A stretch of DNA of 64,000 nucleotides from NCBI RefSeq assembly GCF_023217965.1, contig NZ_JALPSC010000001.1:620001-684000 (forward strand), read 5' to 3'. The translations under genes and the position numbers were made by a program. How positions within the stretch are numbered: the stretch's first letter is position 1; every line of letters begins with the position of its first letter. A model generated the notes under the pieces. It was not told where the DNA came from. It ran no database searches and was given only the letters and a program-made list of their open reading frames with translations. Shown piece after piece: positions 6,975-15,239 of this stretch. Source of the stretch: Prevotella sp. E13-27 (GTDB lineage Bacteria > Bacteroidota > Bacteroidia > Bacteroidales > Bacteroidaceae).

Positions 6975-9527
6975 CTATGCCAATAACAGATTCTCCAACT
7001 GCTCCTTGAACTCATTTTCATTGCCTTCATTATAAAACGGTATGCCTGTTATATGATAGTTGTCAGTATCTATCTTTAATGAGAGTCCGCTGTTTTGTAT
7101 TTCTTTCAGGAAATCCTCTTTCCATTTGTCCTTGCCAACGAGGTGGCTTCCTTTCGGCTCTATGAAAATCTGGTAGACAGCATGGCCGCAATTCCTGTCA
7201 CGCAGATACAGAAGGAAGTCTGGCTCAAATGTGCGTCCCTGCTTGTCGATAATCTTAACAACCTTTTCATTGCGGATGACATAGATGTCCTCGTACTTCT
7301 TAGTGAAGTTCTCGTATCTTCGGGCAAATAGACTGATGAACGCCCGTTCCTCGCTTGTGCCGTAGTTCGCGTTGTAGGCATACCAGTCCTTTTCGGCTAA
7401 TTCATCCTCTTGTCCTCTCATACGTTCTTCATCATCCTTGGGAACAGGTACTTCCTTAGTGCCGAAGACGTCACGCAGATACTTGCTGATGTAAGGCGAG
7501 CCCTCATAGTCGGTCTTATTGGCTTTTATCTCCTGCTCTATGTTGATCAGTAGACCCTGAATGGCTCGCAAATAGTCGTGGTTCGTCAACCGGGAAAGCC
7601 GTTCCTTGCTTCCCAGAATAGTAATCTCCAAACTGCCAAGATATTCATCGGCAGAAATGAATTCCTTGTATGAAAGCAAGTTCGGACAATATCTTTTCAG
7701 ATTGTTGAAGCGGAAGAATGGCACGGTGGTTAATGCGTACCTGATTACATGGAGAGGAATGTCCCTGAGAGGAACGTCTCGTCCTTCACTTACCACTGCC
7801 GGATCGCTTACTTCACCAAAGGCAAGGATGGTACTGCTTTTCAACTCGTCAAGTCGGTAAGCATAGTTCTTCTTCCTTACGGACAGGTCGGCCAGTGATG
7901 TCACCTTGTCGTATTGCTTGGGAACTTTCAGATTATACACCACCCGTGCCTCGCGGAAGAACTTTGTCTGCTTGAAACTGTCCTTCAGCCTTAGCGTTTT
8001 CCTCACCGTCTTGTCATCACCAATGCCTGCCTCATGGAGGGCTTTCTTGATTTCCGACACATAGCGGCTGTCCTCCATGATGTGGTAGTAGAGTGTCTCC
8101 AGAATGCGCAGCTCATTGTTCAGGTCATTGTCGTATTTGCGCATATAGAGCGGCTGCCCCTCTTCTATGTGGAACGGGAAATAACGTGCTCCTCGTCCAA
8201 TGAGCTGTGCCTCAGCCCGTGTGGTCTTGCCTATTTTCCCCTTGTTCTCTTCGTTGCGGTCGTCATACATACGGACAATGTCGAACAGGTTCAGCACGTC
8301 CCATCCACGATCCAGTTTATTCACGGCAAATACGGCACGGATGGGATTGTCCTCATCCTCCAACGAGTTCAGCAACATTTGATTGCGCTCTTTCTCTGCA
8401 TCATTGTTGGCACTGATACAGTTCTCCTCACGGAAGTTCTCTCTGGTGCGTCGCACAATGTCTGATGTGGTGATGCCCATGCGGTCGAAGTAGGCAAAGG
8501 CGGTCTTAATGATGCCGTCAACACCTGAGCCATTGCGAATACAGTCGATATCCTCATCACTGAGCAGGTCTATCCATTGATGGAAACATTTCTTGTTCAG
8601 TTCGCTCTCGGCAATGGTGCGTTTGGCCTTGAACAGGATGACTGGCTTCAGGTTGATGCCGTGATTGGCTGCAAGTACCTGTCGGTAGAGGTTTAGAATC
8701 AATGCGTGCATCACTCTGTTTTTTTGGTCAGCTGCCACCTTCATTAGTTCTATCTCTTTGGAATAACCGTCTCGGCGGAACTCTTTCAGTTCGTACTTGA
8801 AGATGGCCTTATCAGCATACTTGGCTTCTATCTGAGGTGTTTCCAAATCCATTGTCGCCGTGAACTCTAACAGAATGTTGTCTGTGCTCTGTCGGTGTAT
8901 GCTTTGTATGGTGTTCTCCCAATTGCCATCCAAGGTGTTCTCATTGCGTGTTGCCACGTTGAAGGCATCGGCTTCGTCGGCCAATAGCACTATCTTACGG
9001 TTCTGAAAGTCCTCCAAACTGACAGAGTTCTCCTTGGCATTGGTCATGTCGGAGTGGAGCAGCTGTATGGTTGTGAACTTGATGTTGATGTTCTGCGGGT
9101 CGCTCTCGTCAAACGACTGCACTTCCTTCACCGTAACCCGTCGCCCGTCGAACATCAACCGCTCATTAAACACGTACTTCGACGAGCGATCGTTCAGGAA
9201 ATTGTCTTTCGTCTTGCGGATGACGGCATCGCTGCTGACAAAGAACAGGAAATCCCGGTAGCCTTGGGCATAAAGGTAGAGAACCAGCCCGGCCATGATA
9301 TTCGTCTTGCCACTACCTGTAGCCATATTATATAACAGGTGATAAGGGCGGCGCTGCTTGTTGGGCCGTTGGTCACGCTCATAGAAGTGGACGAACCTCG
9401 CAAAGGCTTCTGCCTGATAGGGGCGCAATGCAAACTTCGGGCGAAGATTCTCCACCACATAGCGAGGCGCCTCGGGTAGCATCCCGAAGTTGCTCAGTAT
9501 ATTGTAATCGTCGAATAAGAATGCCAT
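6975..9527 (-). CDS. res: type III restriction endonuclease subunit (Res)
   Basis: This 850-residue protein is the ATP-dependent translocating and cutting subunit of a type III restriction-modification enzyme. Superfamily 2 helicase motifs are present: Walker A MATGSGKT at about 68-75 and the DEAD-type box LLADEAD at about 181-187. Further helicase motifs lie in the 450-500 region (NKLDRGWDVLNLFD, QLIGRGARYFPF). Near the C-terminus, FEPDFLLYL and IEPKG (about 767-790) form the PD-(D/E)xK nuclease core typical of Res. The frame is open for another 40 codons, but the start at 9527 lies 2 nt after the mod stop and follows a GGAG, as expected for a coupled mod-res operon. No disruption is visible. 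Confidence 0.92.
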   Translation of the reverse strand: MAFLFDDYNILSNFGMLPEAPRYVVENLRPKFALRPYQAEAFARFVHFYERDQRPNKQRRPYHLLYNMATGSGKTNIMAGLVLYLYAQGYRDFLFFVSSDAVIRKTKDNFLNDRSSKYVFNERLMFDGRRVTVKEVQSFDESDPQNINIKFTTIQLLHSDMTNAKENSVSLEDFQNRKIVLLADEADAFNVATRNENTLDGNWENTIQSIHRQSTDNILLEFTATMDLETPQIEAKYADKAIFKYELKEFRRDGYSKEIELMKVAADQKNRVMHALILNLYRQVLAANHGINLKPVILFKAKRTIAESELNKKCFHQWIDLLSDEDIDCIRNGSGVDGIIKTAFAYFDRMGITTSDIVRRTRENFREENCISANNDAEKERNQMLLNSLEDEDNPIRAVFAVNKLDRGWDVLNLFDIVRMYDDRNEENKGKIGKTTRAEAQLIGRGARYFPFHIEEGQPLYMRKYDNDLNNELRILETLYYHIMEDSRYVSEIKKALHEAGIGDDKTVRKTLRLKDSFKQTKFFREARVVYNLKVPKQYDKVTSLADLSVRKKNYAYRLDELKSSTILAFGEVSDPAVVSEGRDVPLRDIPLHVIRYALTTVPFFRFNNLKRYCPNLLSYKEFISADEYLGSLEITILGSKERLSRLTNHDYLRAIQGLLINIEQEIKANKTDYEGSPYISKYLRDVFGTKEVPVPKDDEERMRGQEDELAEKDWYAYNANYGTSEERAFISLFARRYENFTKKYEDIYVIRNEKVVKIIDKQGRTFEPDFLLYLRDRNCGHAVYQIFIEPKGSHLVGKDKWKEDFLKEIQNSGLSLKIDTDNYHITGIPFYNEGNENEFKEQLENLLLA

Positions 9528-9529
9528 GC

Positions 9530-11527
9530 CTACTCCTCTCCGTAAAATGCTTTGGTGATTCGCTTCTCCTCCTCTGTCACACCCGCCTCGGCATCCTCCA
9601 TGTCCGAAATATTCACATAGAGTTGGTTCATATCGAGCAACGAACAAAGCATCTGCTTCTGCTCTTCCAAGGTAAGTGCCTTGAAGTCCTCCATATCATC
9701 GTCCAACTTCTGCATCTCTACGTTGAAGCGGAAAAATGCCCGGGCCTTCATCTGTTCCCAAATCGCAATCAGCTCGTCGGTACTCTGTGCTTCCTCTATC
9801 TCGTCAATGAACTTCTGATTATATCGCTTCAGTTCCAGATAGACAAAACTGCCGCCACCGCACCATTTGACTTCATCAGATATTCCTCCTTCATCGCTAT
9901 CTACAACTTCTTTTAGCCTTCGTACATTTAGTTCGACTTGGTGGTCTATCTGCTCACAGGCTATATACTGTCGATTCATTTTATGGGCTACAGCTGCTGT
10001 CGTTCCACTGCCTGAAAAGAAATCTAAAACAATGTCATTTTCAGAAGTTGCTACAGACAGTATAGTCTTTATCAGATTCTCTGGCTTTGCATAATCAAAC
10101 TCATCACGTCCGAATAGCACATCTATCTCTGCGTTTCCCTTTTCATTCTTACACTCTGAGAGCAGAGATTTTAGAAAGTCTACAATTTGTATGTCTGAGA
10201 TGACAGCACTCAGTTTCCCTTTTGCGTCATCCTCATATTTGAATTTTCTGCCGTAAGGTTTTGTTATTTTCAGGAAGTCATAGTCATCTGGGAACACAAT
10301 ATAGCCAATGTCGTAATAATGCTGGAAAGTATCTTTTGTTACAGCCCATGTCCTCTTTTCACTTGCAGGATATTCCTTGTCGGTCTTTGGATCAACCATT
10401 GTGAAGAAGGAATTTTGACGCTCTTTCGCTGTCGTCTGTTTTGTCAAATCTGCCAATCGCCAAGGTTTTCCAGGATAATCAGGCGTTGTATAATATGTGC
10501 GCTCAATGCTTCTTCCCATAACATCAACATCATCGGATACATTGGTATAGACTAATAACCAATCGAAGTCTTGTGAGAAATTGTAGGGAACATCTGATTT
10601 GCCGGACCTTGTTCTGCGTGGCAACGTCCCTACGAAATGGTCTGCTCCGAAAATATCATCAGCCATCACTTTTAGATAGTGCATCCCGTCTTCGCCAATG
10701 TTAATCCATATTGTCCCGCCTTTCTTTAGCAGTTTCTTTGCTATTTGCAGCCTGTTGCGCATAAACACAAGCCATGAAGATAGGTGAAAACTTGAATTAT
10801 ACTTGAACGTGTCAGTAGAAGGATTGTTTTTGAAATAATATGGCGGGTCTATATATATCAGTTTTATCTTTCCTCCAAATTCACCCAATAGAGAATGGAG
10901 AGTAAGCAAGTTGTTGCCTTTGATAATCAAGTTGTCGGTGATGGTGTTAGCATCCAGTCCCCTTATTTCATTCTTTTGCGCATCCCTATTGAAGGATTGG
11001 ATTTCGTGCTGCCCGTCTATATCATACAAGGCCGCATTCGTCAACACCTTTGGTTCCAACAATTGCGTTATCTCATCCTGTGCCAACGTCTGATTAAAGA
11101 ATATCTCGTTGCGCTTCTGGTCTTCTTTCGTCTGCCCTCCCTCAAGGATGCAGTCCTTATAGGGGAACACCAGTTCCACCTCGTTGCGCTGGTTCATAAA
11201 CCTGCCGCCAATCTGCAGGCCAATCTTCTGTGAATAGCGTGTGTAGCTGTCGCTCAGGTAGTTCTTCTGTTCGATGAATTGCAGAAAAGCCTCCGTCTTG
11301 AACACCAAAGCCTCTGCCGTCTCCACGAAGAACGTCTCACGCAGTTGCTCGTCCTTCAAAAGCAGGGCGAGTAGCGTGGGCGAGTAGTTGCGGGCTTCTT
11401 CTGCCACCACCCATTTCTTCACCTTTCCATCGTCCGACACATAGTTTGGCTCCTCGGTTAGCCGTTCCATCAGACGGTCGTTCAACCGGCTGCCGCCTCT
11501 CTCCTTGTTTGCCTGTTCGTTTGCCAT
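9530..11527 (-). CDS. mod: type III DNA adenine methyltransferase subunit (Mod)
   Basis: This 665-residue methyltransferase recognises the target site and methylates adenine using S-adenosylmethionine. The catalytic motif IYIDPPYYFKNNP (about 222) comes before the cofactor-binding motif DFFSGSGTTAAVA (about 500). This is the beta-class order expected for type III Mod. The variable region between them (about 300-480) should carry target recognition. The frame extends to 11608, but MANEQANKERG at 11527 matches the usual N-terminal length. It is followed 2 nt later by res. The upstream leader contains a long inverted repeat and two promoter-like boxes. No simple-sequence repeat of the phase-variable kind was seen inside the gene. 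Confidence 0.92.
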   Translation of the reverse strand: MANEQANKERGGSRLNDRLMERLTEEPNYVSDDGKVKKWVVAEEARNYSPTLLALLLKDEQLRETFFVETAEALVFKTEAFLQFIEQKNYLSDSYTRYSQKIGLQIGGRFMNQRNEVELVFPYKDCILEGGQTKEDQKRNEIFFNQTLAQDEITQLLEPKVLTNAALYDIDGQHEIQSFNRDAQKNEIRGLDANTITDNLIIKGNNLLTLHSLLGEFGGKIKLIYIDPPYYFKNNPSTDTFKYNSSFHLSSWLVFMRNRLQIAKKLLKKGGTIWINIGEDGMHYLKVMADDIFGADHFVGTLPRRTRSGKSDVPYNFSQDFDWLLVYTNVSDDVDVMGRSIERTYYTTPDYPGKPWRLADLTKQTTAKERQNSFFTMVDPKTDKEYPASEKRTWAVTKDTFQHYYDIGYIVFPDDYDFLKITKPYGRKFKYEDDAKGKLSAVISDIQIVDFLKSLLSECKNEKGNAEIDVLFGRDEFDYAKPENLIKTILSVATSENDIVLDFFSGSGTTAAVAHKMNRQYIACEQIDHQVELNVRRLKEVVDSDEGGISDEVKWCGGGSFVYLELKRYNQKFIDEIEEAQSTDELIAIWEQMKARAFFRFNVEMQKLDDDMEDFKALTLEEQKQMLCSLLDMNQLYVNISDMEDAEAGVTEEEKRITKAFYGEE

Positions 11528-11604
11528 TGTCTTGCTGTGCTTACTCGTTTGACATGAACTGCACGCTGGGCAAGGACATAAAAATGGCGTGAAGCCATCC
11601 TTAT

Positions 11605-11785
11605 GCACTTAACCTGAGGGGCTGGCCTAGGAAACGGAGACCCCCAATCACAAATAAGGCTGCAACACGCCAAAGCGAGTGCAAAGCTAAGATGTGATTG
11701 TGAGTCAGCCTGCTTTCCAGACCTCCTCTGCTCATGAACGAACTATCTCCAAATAAAGGTTTCCTAGGCCAATTCGGTTAAGTGC
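11605..11785. repeat. long nested inverted repeat in front of mod
   Basis: The outer arms are 11605-11614 with 11776-11785 (10 bp perfect) and 11624-11635 with 11759-11770 (12 bp perfect), separated by short unequal spacers. Inside are further co-linear pairings (GGAGA/TCTCC and CAATCAC/GTGATTG). The enclosed segment is about 120 bases and carries a minus-strand TAGCTTTGCA box at 11682-11689. A direct repeat AAGCCAT flanks the structure at 11592-11598 and 11794-11800. It could be an invertible promoter, a structured mRNA leader, or a small non-autonomous mobile element. No recombinase or reverse transcriptase is encoded nearby. Confidence 0.75.
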
Positions 11786-11836
11786 GATTCAATAAGCCAT
11801 GCATTATTGGCGCGGGATTTCTCCCCACACCATGTG

Positions 11837-11844
11837 CAAAGGTA
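11837..11844 (-). promoter_or_regulatory. candidate main promoter of mod-res
   Basis: The minus strand reads TACCTTTGCA, a perfect TAnnTTTG box. Transcription from here would give a leader of about 300 nt that includes the whole inverted repeat at 11605-11785 before the mod start. Confidence 0.55.
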
Positions 11845-11952
11845 CAAAGAATTATTGAAACGACGTTTGTTTATTAAAAGATTTTACGTAAAAATGACAC
11901 GTCAGACCATTAAAAGTCAACCATTTTAGACTTTCCTACTAATTACTTTGCA

Positions 11953-11994
11953 GTTACCCACTAAGTGTAATGAGTTACCCACTAACTCTAAAAG
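11953..11994 (+). repeat. two-copy 21-bp direct repeat
   Basis: GTTACCCACTAA occurs at 11953 and again exactly 21 bases later at 11974. The sequences on either side resemble each other loosely. Confidence 0.5.
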
Positions 11995-12058
11995 TCAATC
12001 TACAAAAAACTGTCTTGATAAAAAACTAATCGAAATCTTGTGAAATTCAAAAATACAT

Positions 12059-12066
12059 TATATTTG
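12059..12066 (+). promoter_or_regulatory. candidate promoter of the second small RNA
   Basis: TATATTTGCA matches the -7 consensus, with a TTG 18 nt upstream (12038-12040). It faces the 3' end of the KilA-N gene, away from mod. Confidence 0.5.
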
Positions 12067-12072
12067 CACAGG

Positions 12073-12163
12073 AATGAAGAAGATTCTCGGATAAGATAGT
12101 CCGAATCAAACGATAACAGAACCCGTCGGCATCCCGTAGATCTGCTGGCGGGTCACCTTTTTT
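12073..12163 (+). ncRNA. candidate small RNA of about 90 nt with intrinsic terminator
   Basis: The transcript predicted from the box at 12059-12066 ends at a 10-bp stem (12121-12130 with 12144-12153, two G-U pairs) followed by CACC and six T (12158-12163). A smaller stem (ATT-CGGA type) forms in the 5' half. Near the predicted 5' end there is a minimal ORF, AGGA-ATG, encoding MKKILG and then stop, which may be chance. The RNA converges on the KilA-N gene and lies between it and the mod promoter, so it belongs to the restriction island. I do not recognise its family. Confidence 0.5.
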
Positions 12164-12243
12164 AGATACAGCAACGAGTAATCAGAAGCCACGCACGATA
12201 GATGAACTATCATGCAATTGTGAATTTCCTATTTGAGAAAGGG

Positions 12244-13062
12244 TTACTTAAGAAGATTCCTATTACTATTCCCCTCCAAGACCTGCATTTGCTGGATAGC
12301 AATCTGGTTCAGTTTTACAAGCCTTTCTCCTTGTGGAACACCATCATTGATAAGCACAGCATTGATATTCTCCATATTCGACAGACATATCAATTCATTG
12401 ATGGTGGCATAGTCGCGAATATTGCCTTTCAAATCGGGATTTGCCTCTCGCCATTGCTTGGCGGTCATCCCGAACATAGCCACATTTAGCACGTCTGCCT
12501 CTTCTGCATAGATGATACTGGCCTGTGCTGAGGTGACTTCTTCGGGTACCAGATGACTCTTGATGGCATCAGTATGGATGCGGTAGTTGATTTTGGATAG
12601 TTCTCTCTTGGCAGTCCATCCCAATAATTCCTGTTCCTTGGCTTTTAGGCGTTGGAACTCCATGACAAGGTAAAGGCGGAACTCAACGGAAATCCATGAT
12701 GCAAACTCGAAGGCTATATCAGTTTGGGCAAAAGTTCCTCCATAGCGTCCCGCTTGCGAAACAATCCCAATAGCATTGGTGGCTTCAATCCAACGAGTAG
12801 GCGAAAGCGTGAAAGCATTCAAACCAGCCTCTTTTCTAAACCCCTCGAATTCGAGGGGGTTAAAATTTGGGTTGTGAAGAGTCTCCCATATACCAAGAAA
12901 TTCCACGGTATTGCGGTTACGCATCCAGTTCGCTATAACTCCGTTGGGGTCTGTGGCGTTTTTCTGCCTGGCGATGTCTGTGATGCTAATGTAATCTATA
13001 CCATCTTTTGACATAGTCTTGATAGCTACATCTTTAACGATAATCTCATTCTTCTTTGCCAT
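12244..13062 (-). CDS. KilA-N domain protein (phage antirepressor-like)
   Basis: This 272-residue protein has the KilA-N DNA-binding fold in roughly its first 110 residues. The evidence is DYISITDIARQKN, VIANWMRNRNTVEFLGIWE and, later, WIEATNAIGIVSQAGRYGGT with FAFASWIS-like residues. The C-terminal half is mostly helical and charged and may mediate assembly. KilA-N proteins are known from phages and often sit as cargo beside restriction-modification genes in Bacteroidota. A regulatory role is likely but not shown. It has its own promoter at 13092-13099. A small-RNA candidate converges on its 3' end. Confidence 0.85.
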   Translation of the reverse strand: MAKKNEIIVKDVAIKTMSKDGIDYISITDIARQKNATDPNGVIANWMRNRNTVEFLGIWETLHNPNFNPLEFEGFRKEAGLNAFTLSPTRWIEATNAIGIVSQAGRYGGTFAQTDIAFEFASWISVEFRLYLVMEFQRLKAKEQELLGWTAKRELSKINYRIHTDAIKSHLVPEEVTSAQASIIYAEEADVLNVAMFGMTAKQWREANPDLKGNIRDYATINELICLSNMENINAVLINDGVPQGERLVKLNQIAIQQMQVLEGNSNRNLLK

Positions 13063-13091
13063 AGGATAGTCTCTAATATAAATTATATGTG

Positions 13092-13099
13092 CAAAGGTA
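13092..13099 (-). promoter_or_regulatory. candidate KilA-N gene promoter
   Basis: The minus strand reads TACCTTTGCA with TTTTG upstream in the -33 region. The start codon is about 30 nt downstream. Confidence 0.6.
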
Positions 13100-13234
13100 G
13101 CATAAAATCATGAGACAAAAGAACAAAAGGTAAACAATCCCATCCGAAAATGCATTGAATTAATGAATTGTTTAGACTGAACTGTAACATTGCATAAACG
13201 GAAATGTGATACAGTCCTGACTGTACCATCTTAC

Positions 13235-13295
13235 AAAGTCGACGACTTTGGTGACCAAACTCGTCGACTTTGGTCACCAAACTCGACGAGTTTGG
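13235..13295. repeat. tandem palindromes with 22-bp period
   Basis: Three head-to-tail palindromes share the core TTTGG-CCAAA-CTCG. AAAGTCG-A-CGACTTT is at 13235-13249, an imperfect one is at 13255-13273, and CCAAACTCG-A-CGAGTTTGG (perfect, 9-bp arms) is at 13277-13295. Nearby there are also ACAGTC/GACTGT (about 13211-13224) and CTGCCTAT/ATAGGCAG (about 13328-13354). It lies in the gene-free stretch between the KilA-N promoter and sufB. Confidence 0.75.
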
Positions 13296-13365
13296 TTTTC
13301 AGCTTTGTCAGTATTGGATTACAGGACTGCCTATGCCACATTACAAAATAGGCAGAACCACATTT

Positions 13366-13496
13366 AATCTAAAATCTATAATCTTCAGTCTAAAGTCTAT
13401 AGTCTTCAGTCTAAAGTCTATAGTCTTCAGTCTAAAGTCTATAGTCTTCAGTCTAAAGTCTATAGTCTTCAGTCTAAAGTCTGTAGTCTAAAGTCA
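13366..13496 (+). repeat. 21-bp tandem repeat array, about six copies
   Basis: Four identical 21-bp units (AGTCTAAAGTCTATAGTCTTC split at 13387, 13408, 13429, 13450) are preceded by one diverged unit at 13366 and followed by a partial one. Units abut with no spacer. The array lies directly downstream of the sufB stop. The same motif family, inverted, follows rnr at 6289-6392. Confidence 0.9.
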
Positions 13497-13513
13497 GAGA
13501 ACTACAGTCAAGG

Positions 13514-15022
13514 CTATCCGACGGTACCCTCTAAAGTCACGCTAAGGAGTTTGCGAGCCTCAACGGCAAACTCCATGGGAAGTTTATTGAGCACATCCTT
13601 GGCATAGCCATTGACGATGAGACCTACGGCCTGTTCTGTAGGGATGCCTCGCTGGTTACAATAGAAGAGCTGATCCTCAGAGATTTTTGATGTCGTAGCC
13701 TCATGCTCAAAGATTGCCGTGGGGTTCTTGACATCCATATAAGGGAATGTGTGGGCACCGCAGTTGCTACCAAGGAGCAGCGAGTCGCACGAAGAATAGT
13801 TACGCGCGTTCTCTGCAGAAGAGGCTGCACGCACCAAACCGCGATAGCTGTTCTGGGAATGTCCAGCGGAGATACCCTTGGAGATGATGGTCGATTTGGT
13901 GTTCTTACCTATATGTATCATCTTCGTACCTGTATCAGCCTCCTGATAGTTGTTGGTGACAGCGACAGAATAGAACTCAGCGGCGCTGTTGTCACCACGA
14001 AGGATACATGAGGGGTATTTCCATGTTATGGCAGAGCCAGTCTCCACCTGTGTCCACGACAGCTTGGAATCGACACCGCGCAGATCGCCACGCTTAGTAA
14101 CAAGGTTCAGCACACCACCCTTTCCATTCTCATCGCCAGGATACCAGTTCTGCACTGTGGAATATTTCACCTCTGCACGGTCCTTAACGATAATCTCCAC
14201 GATGGCAGCATGGAGCTGGTTCTCGTCACGCATAGGAGCGGTGCAGCCCTCAAGATAAGACACATAGCTGTCATCGTCGGCAATGATGAGCGTACGCTCA
14301 AACTGACCTGTGCCGGCAGCATTGATGCGGAAATAGCTGCTCAGTTCCATGGGACAGTGGACACCCTTTGGAATATATACAAAAGAGCCATCAGAGAATA
14401 CAGCGGAGTTCAGGGCAGCAAAGAAATTATCCTTGTAAGGTACCACGCTTCCCAGATATTCGCGCACCAGGTCGGGATGTTCCTTTATGGCCTCGCCTAT
14501 GCTGCAGAAGATGACACCACGTTCAGCCAGCTCTTTCTTAAACGTTGTCTTCACCGACACAGAGTCCATGATGGCATCGACAGCAGTATTGCCACTGAGA
14601 GCCAGACGCTCCTCCAAGGGGATGCCAAGCTTATCGAAAGTTTTTTCAAGTTCGGGGTCTATCTTACCAGCCTCATCGCCCTTCTTGGCTTTCTTCGCAG
14701 TAGGGTCGGCATAATAGCTAATTGCTTGATAGTCAACCTCTGGCACATGCACATGCCCCCACTTCGGCTCTGACTGCTCACTCCAATAGCGGAAAGCCTT
14801 AAGACGGAAGTCGAGCATCCATTCAGGTTCGCCTTTCTTCTGTGATATGAGTCTGACGACATCCTCGTTCAGACCTACAGGAATAATCTCTGTATGTACA
14901 TCAGTGGTAAAGCCGAACTCGTATTTCTGTTCAGCAATGCGGCGCACCAATTCGTTATCGCCCGATTCACGCTGCGCCTCTTCCTGTTGAAGATTATTAT
15001 TTTGCTGTTTATTAACTTCCAT
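13514..15022 (-). CDS. sufB: Fe-S cluster assembly scaffold SufB
   Basis: This 502-residue protein is the SufB subunit of the SUF iron-sulfur cluster assembly scaffold, which works with SufC (ATPase) and SufD in the cytoplasm. Recognisable family segments include [36 protein letters not shown] (written here from residues around 230) and [19 protein letters not shown]. The C-terminal [20 protein letters not shown] is also typical. Length is normal. sufC and sufD would be expected directly downstream on the minus strand, but only repeats and the KilA-N/restriction island are found there. The promoter box is at 15044-15051. Confidence 0.96.
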   Translation of the reverse strand: MEVNKQQNNNLQQEEAQRESGDNELVRRIAEQKYEFGFTTDVHTEIIPVGLNEDVVRLISQKKGEPEWMLDFRLKAFRYWSEQSEPKWGHVHVPEVDYQAISYYADPTAKKAKKGDEAGKIDPELEKTFDKLGIPLEERLALSGNTAVDAIMDSVSVKTTFKKELAERGVIFCSIGEAIKEHPDLVREYLGSVVPYKDNFFAALNSAVFSDGSFVYIPKGVHCPMELSSYFRINAAGTGQFERTLIIADDDSYVSYLEGCTAPMRDENQLHAAIVEIIVKDRAEVKYSTVQNWYPGDENGKGGVLNLVTKRGDLRGVDSKLSWTQVETGSAITWKYPSCILRGDNSAAEFYSVAVTNNYQEADTGTKMIHIGKNTKSTIISKGISAGHSQNSYRGLVRAASSAENARNYSSCDSLLLGSNCGAHTFPYMDVKNPTAIFEHEATTSKISEDQLFYCNQRGIPTEQAVGLIVNGYAKDVLNKLPMEFAVEARKLLSVTLEGTVG

Positions 15023-15043
15023 TCATCTCAATCTTTGGGGATG

Positions 15044-15051
15044 CAAAAGTA
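15044..15051 (-). promoter_or_regulatory. candidate sufB promoter
   Basis: The minus strand reads TACTTTTGCA, about 22 nt before the ATG at 15022. Confidence 0.6.
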
Positions 15052-15188
15052 CAAAAAATATGCATAGCATCTTTCTTTTTCAGCTTTTTTAAGCAATCAG
15101 AACCCTTGAAAAATGATTATAATGCCATGTTTTTGGCTTTTTTCAATAATGATTTAAATAATTACACAAAATTATGTAAAAAACAATT

Positions 15189-15196
15189 TAACTTTG
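15189..15196 (+). promoter_or_regulatory. candidate promoter of FAS1-Sus operon copy A
   Basis: TAACTTTGCA matches TAnnTTTG and lies 44 nt before the first ATG of the operon. No good -33 match is seen. No other promoter box was noticed until 31049, which is consistent with one seven-gene transcript. Confidence 0.5.
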
Positions 15197-15239
15197 CATT
15201 ACCTAAAAAAGACTAACAATTAAAACTGATCATTCCAAT

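Noticed and set aside
9528..9647. Longer N-terminus for Res
   Set aside because: It would overlap the end of mod by about 120 bases, and the extra residues (Gly/Cys-rich) do not look like Res; the start 2 nt after mod is more natural.
11605..11785. Retron msr-msd RNA
   Set aside because: The inverted repeats and enclosed structure are reminiscent, but no reverse transcriptase gene exists in the neighbourhood.
12202..12489. Plus-strand ORF of 95 codons
   Set aside because: It lies antisense within the KilA-N gene and has no recognisable features.
13270..13491. ORF encoding repeated SLKSIVF units
   Set aside because: It is only the translation of the 21-bp DNA repeat; there is no start region or homology to support a protein.
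13366..13496. CRISPR array
   Set aside because: The 21-bp units abut directly with no spacers, and no cas gene is present.
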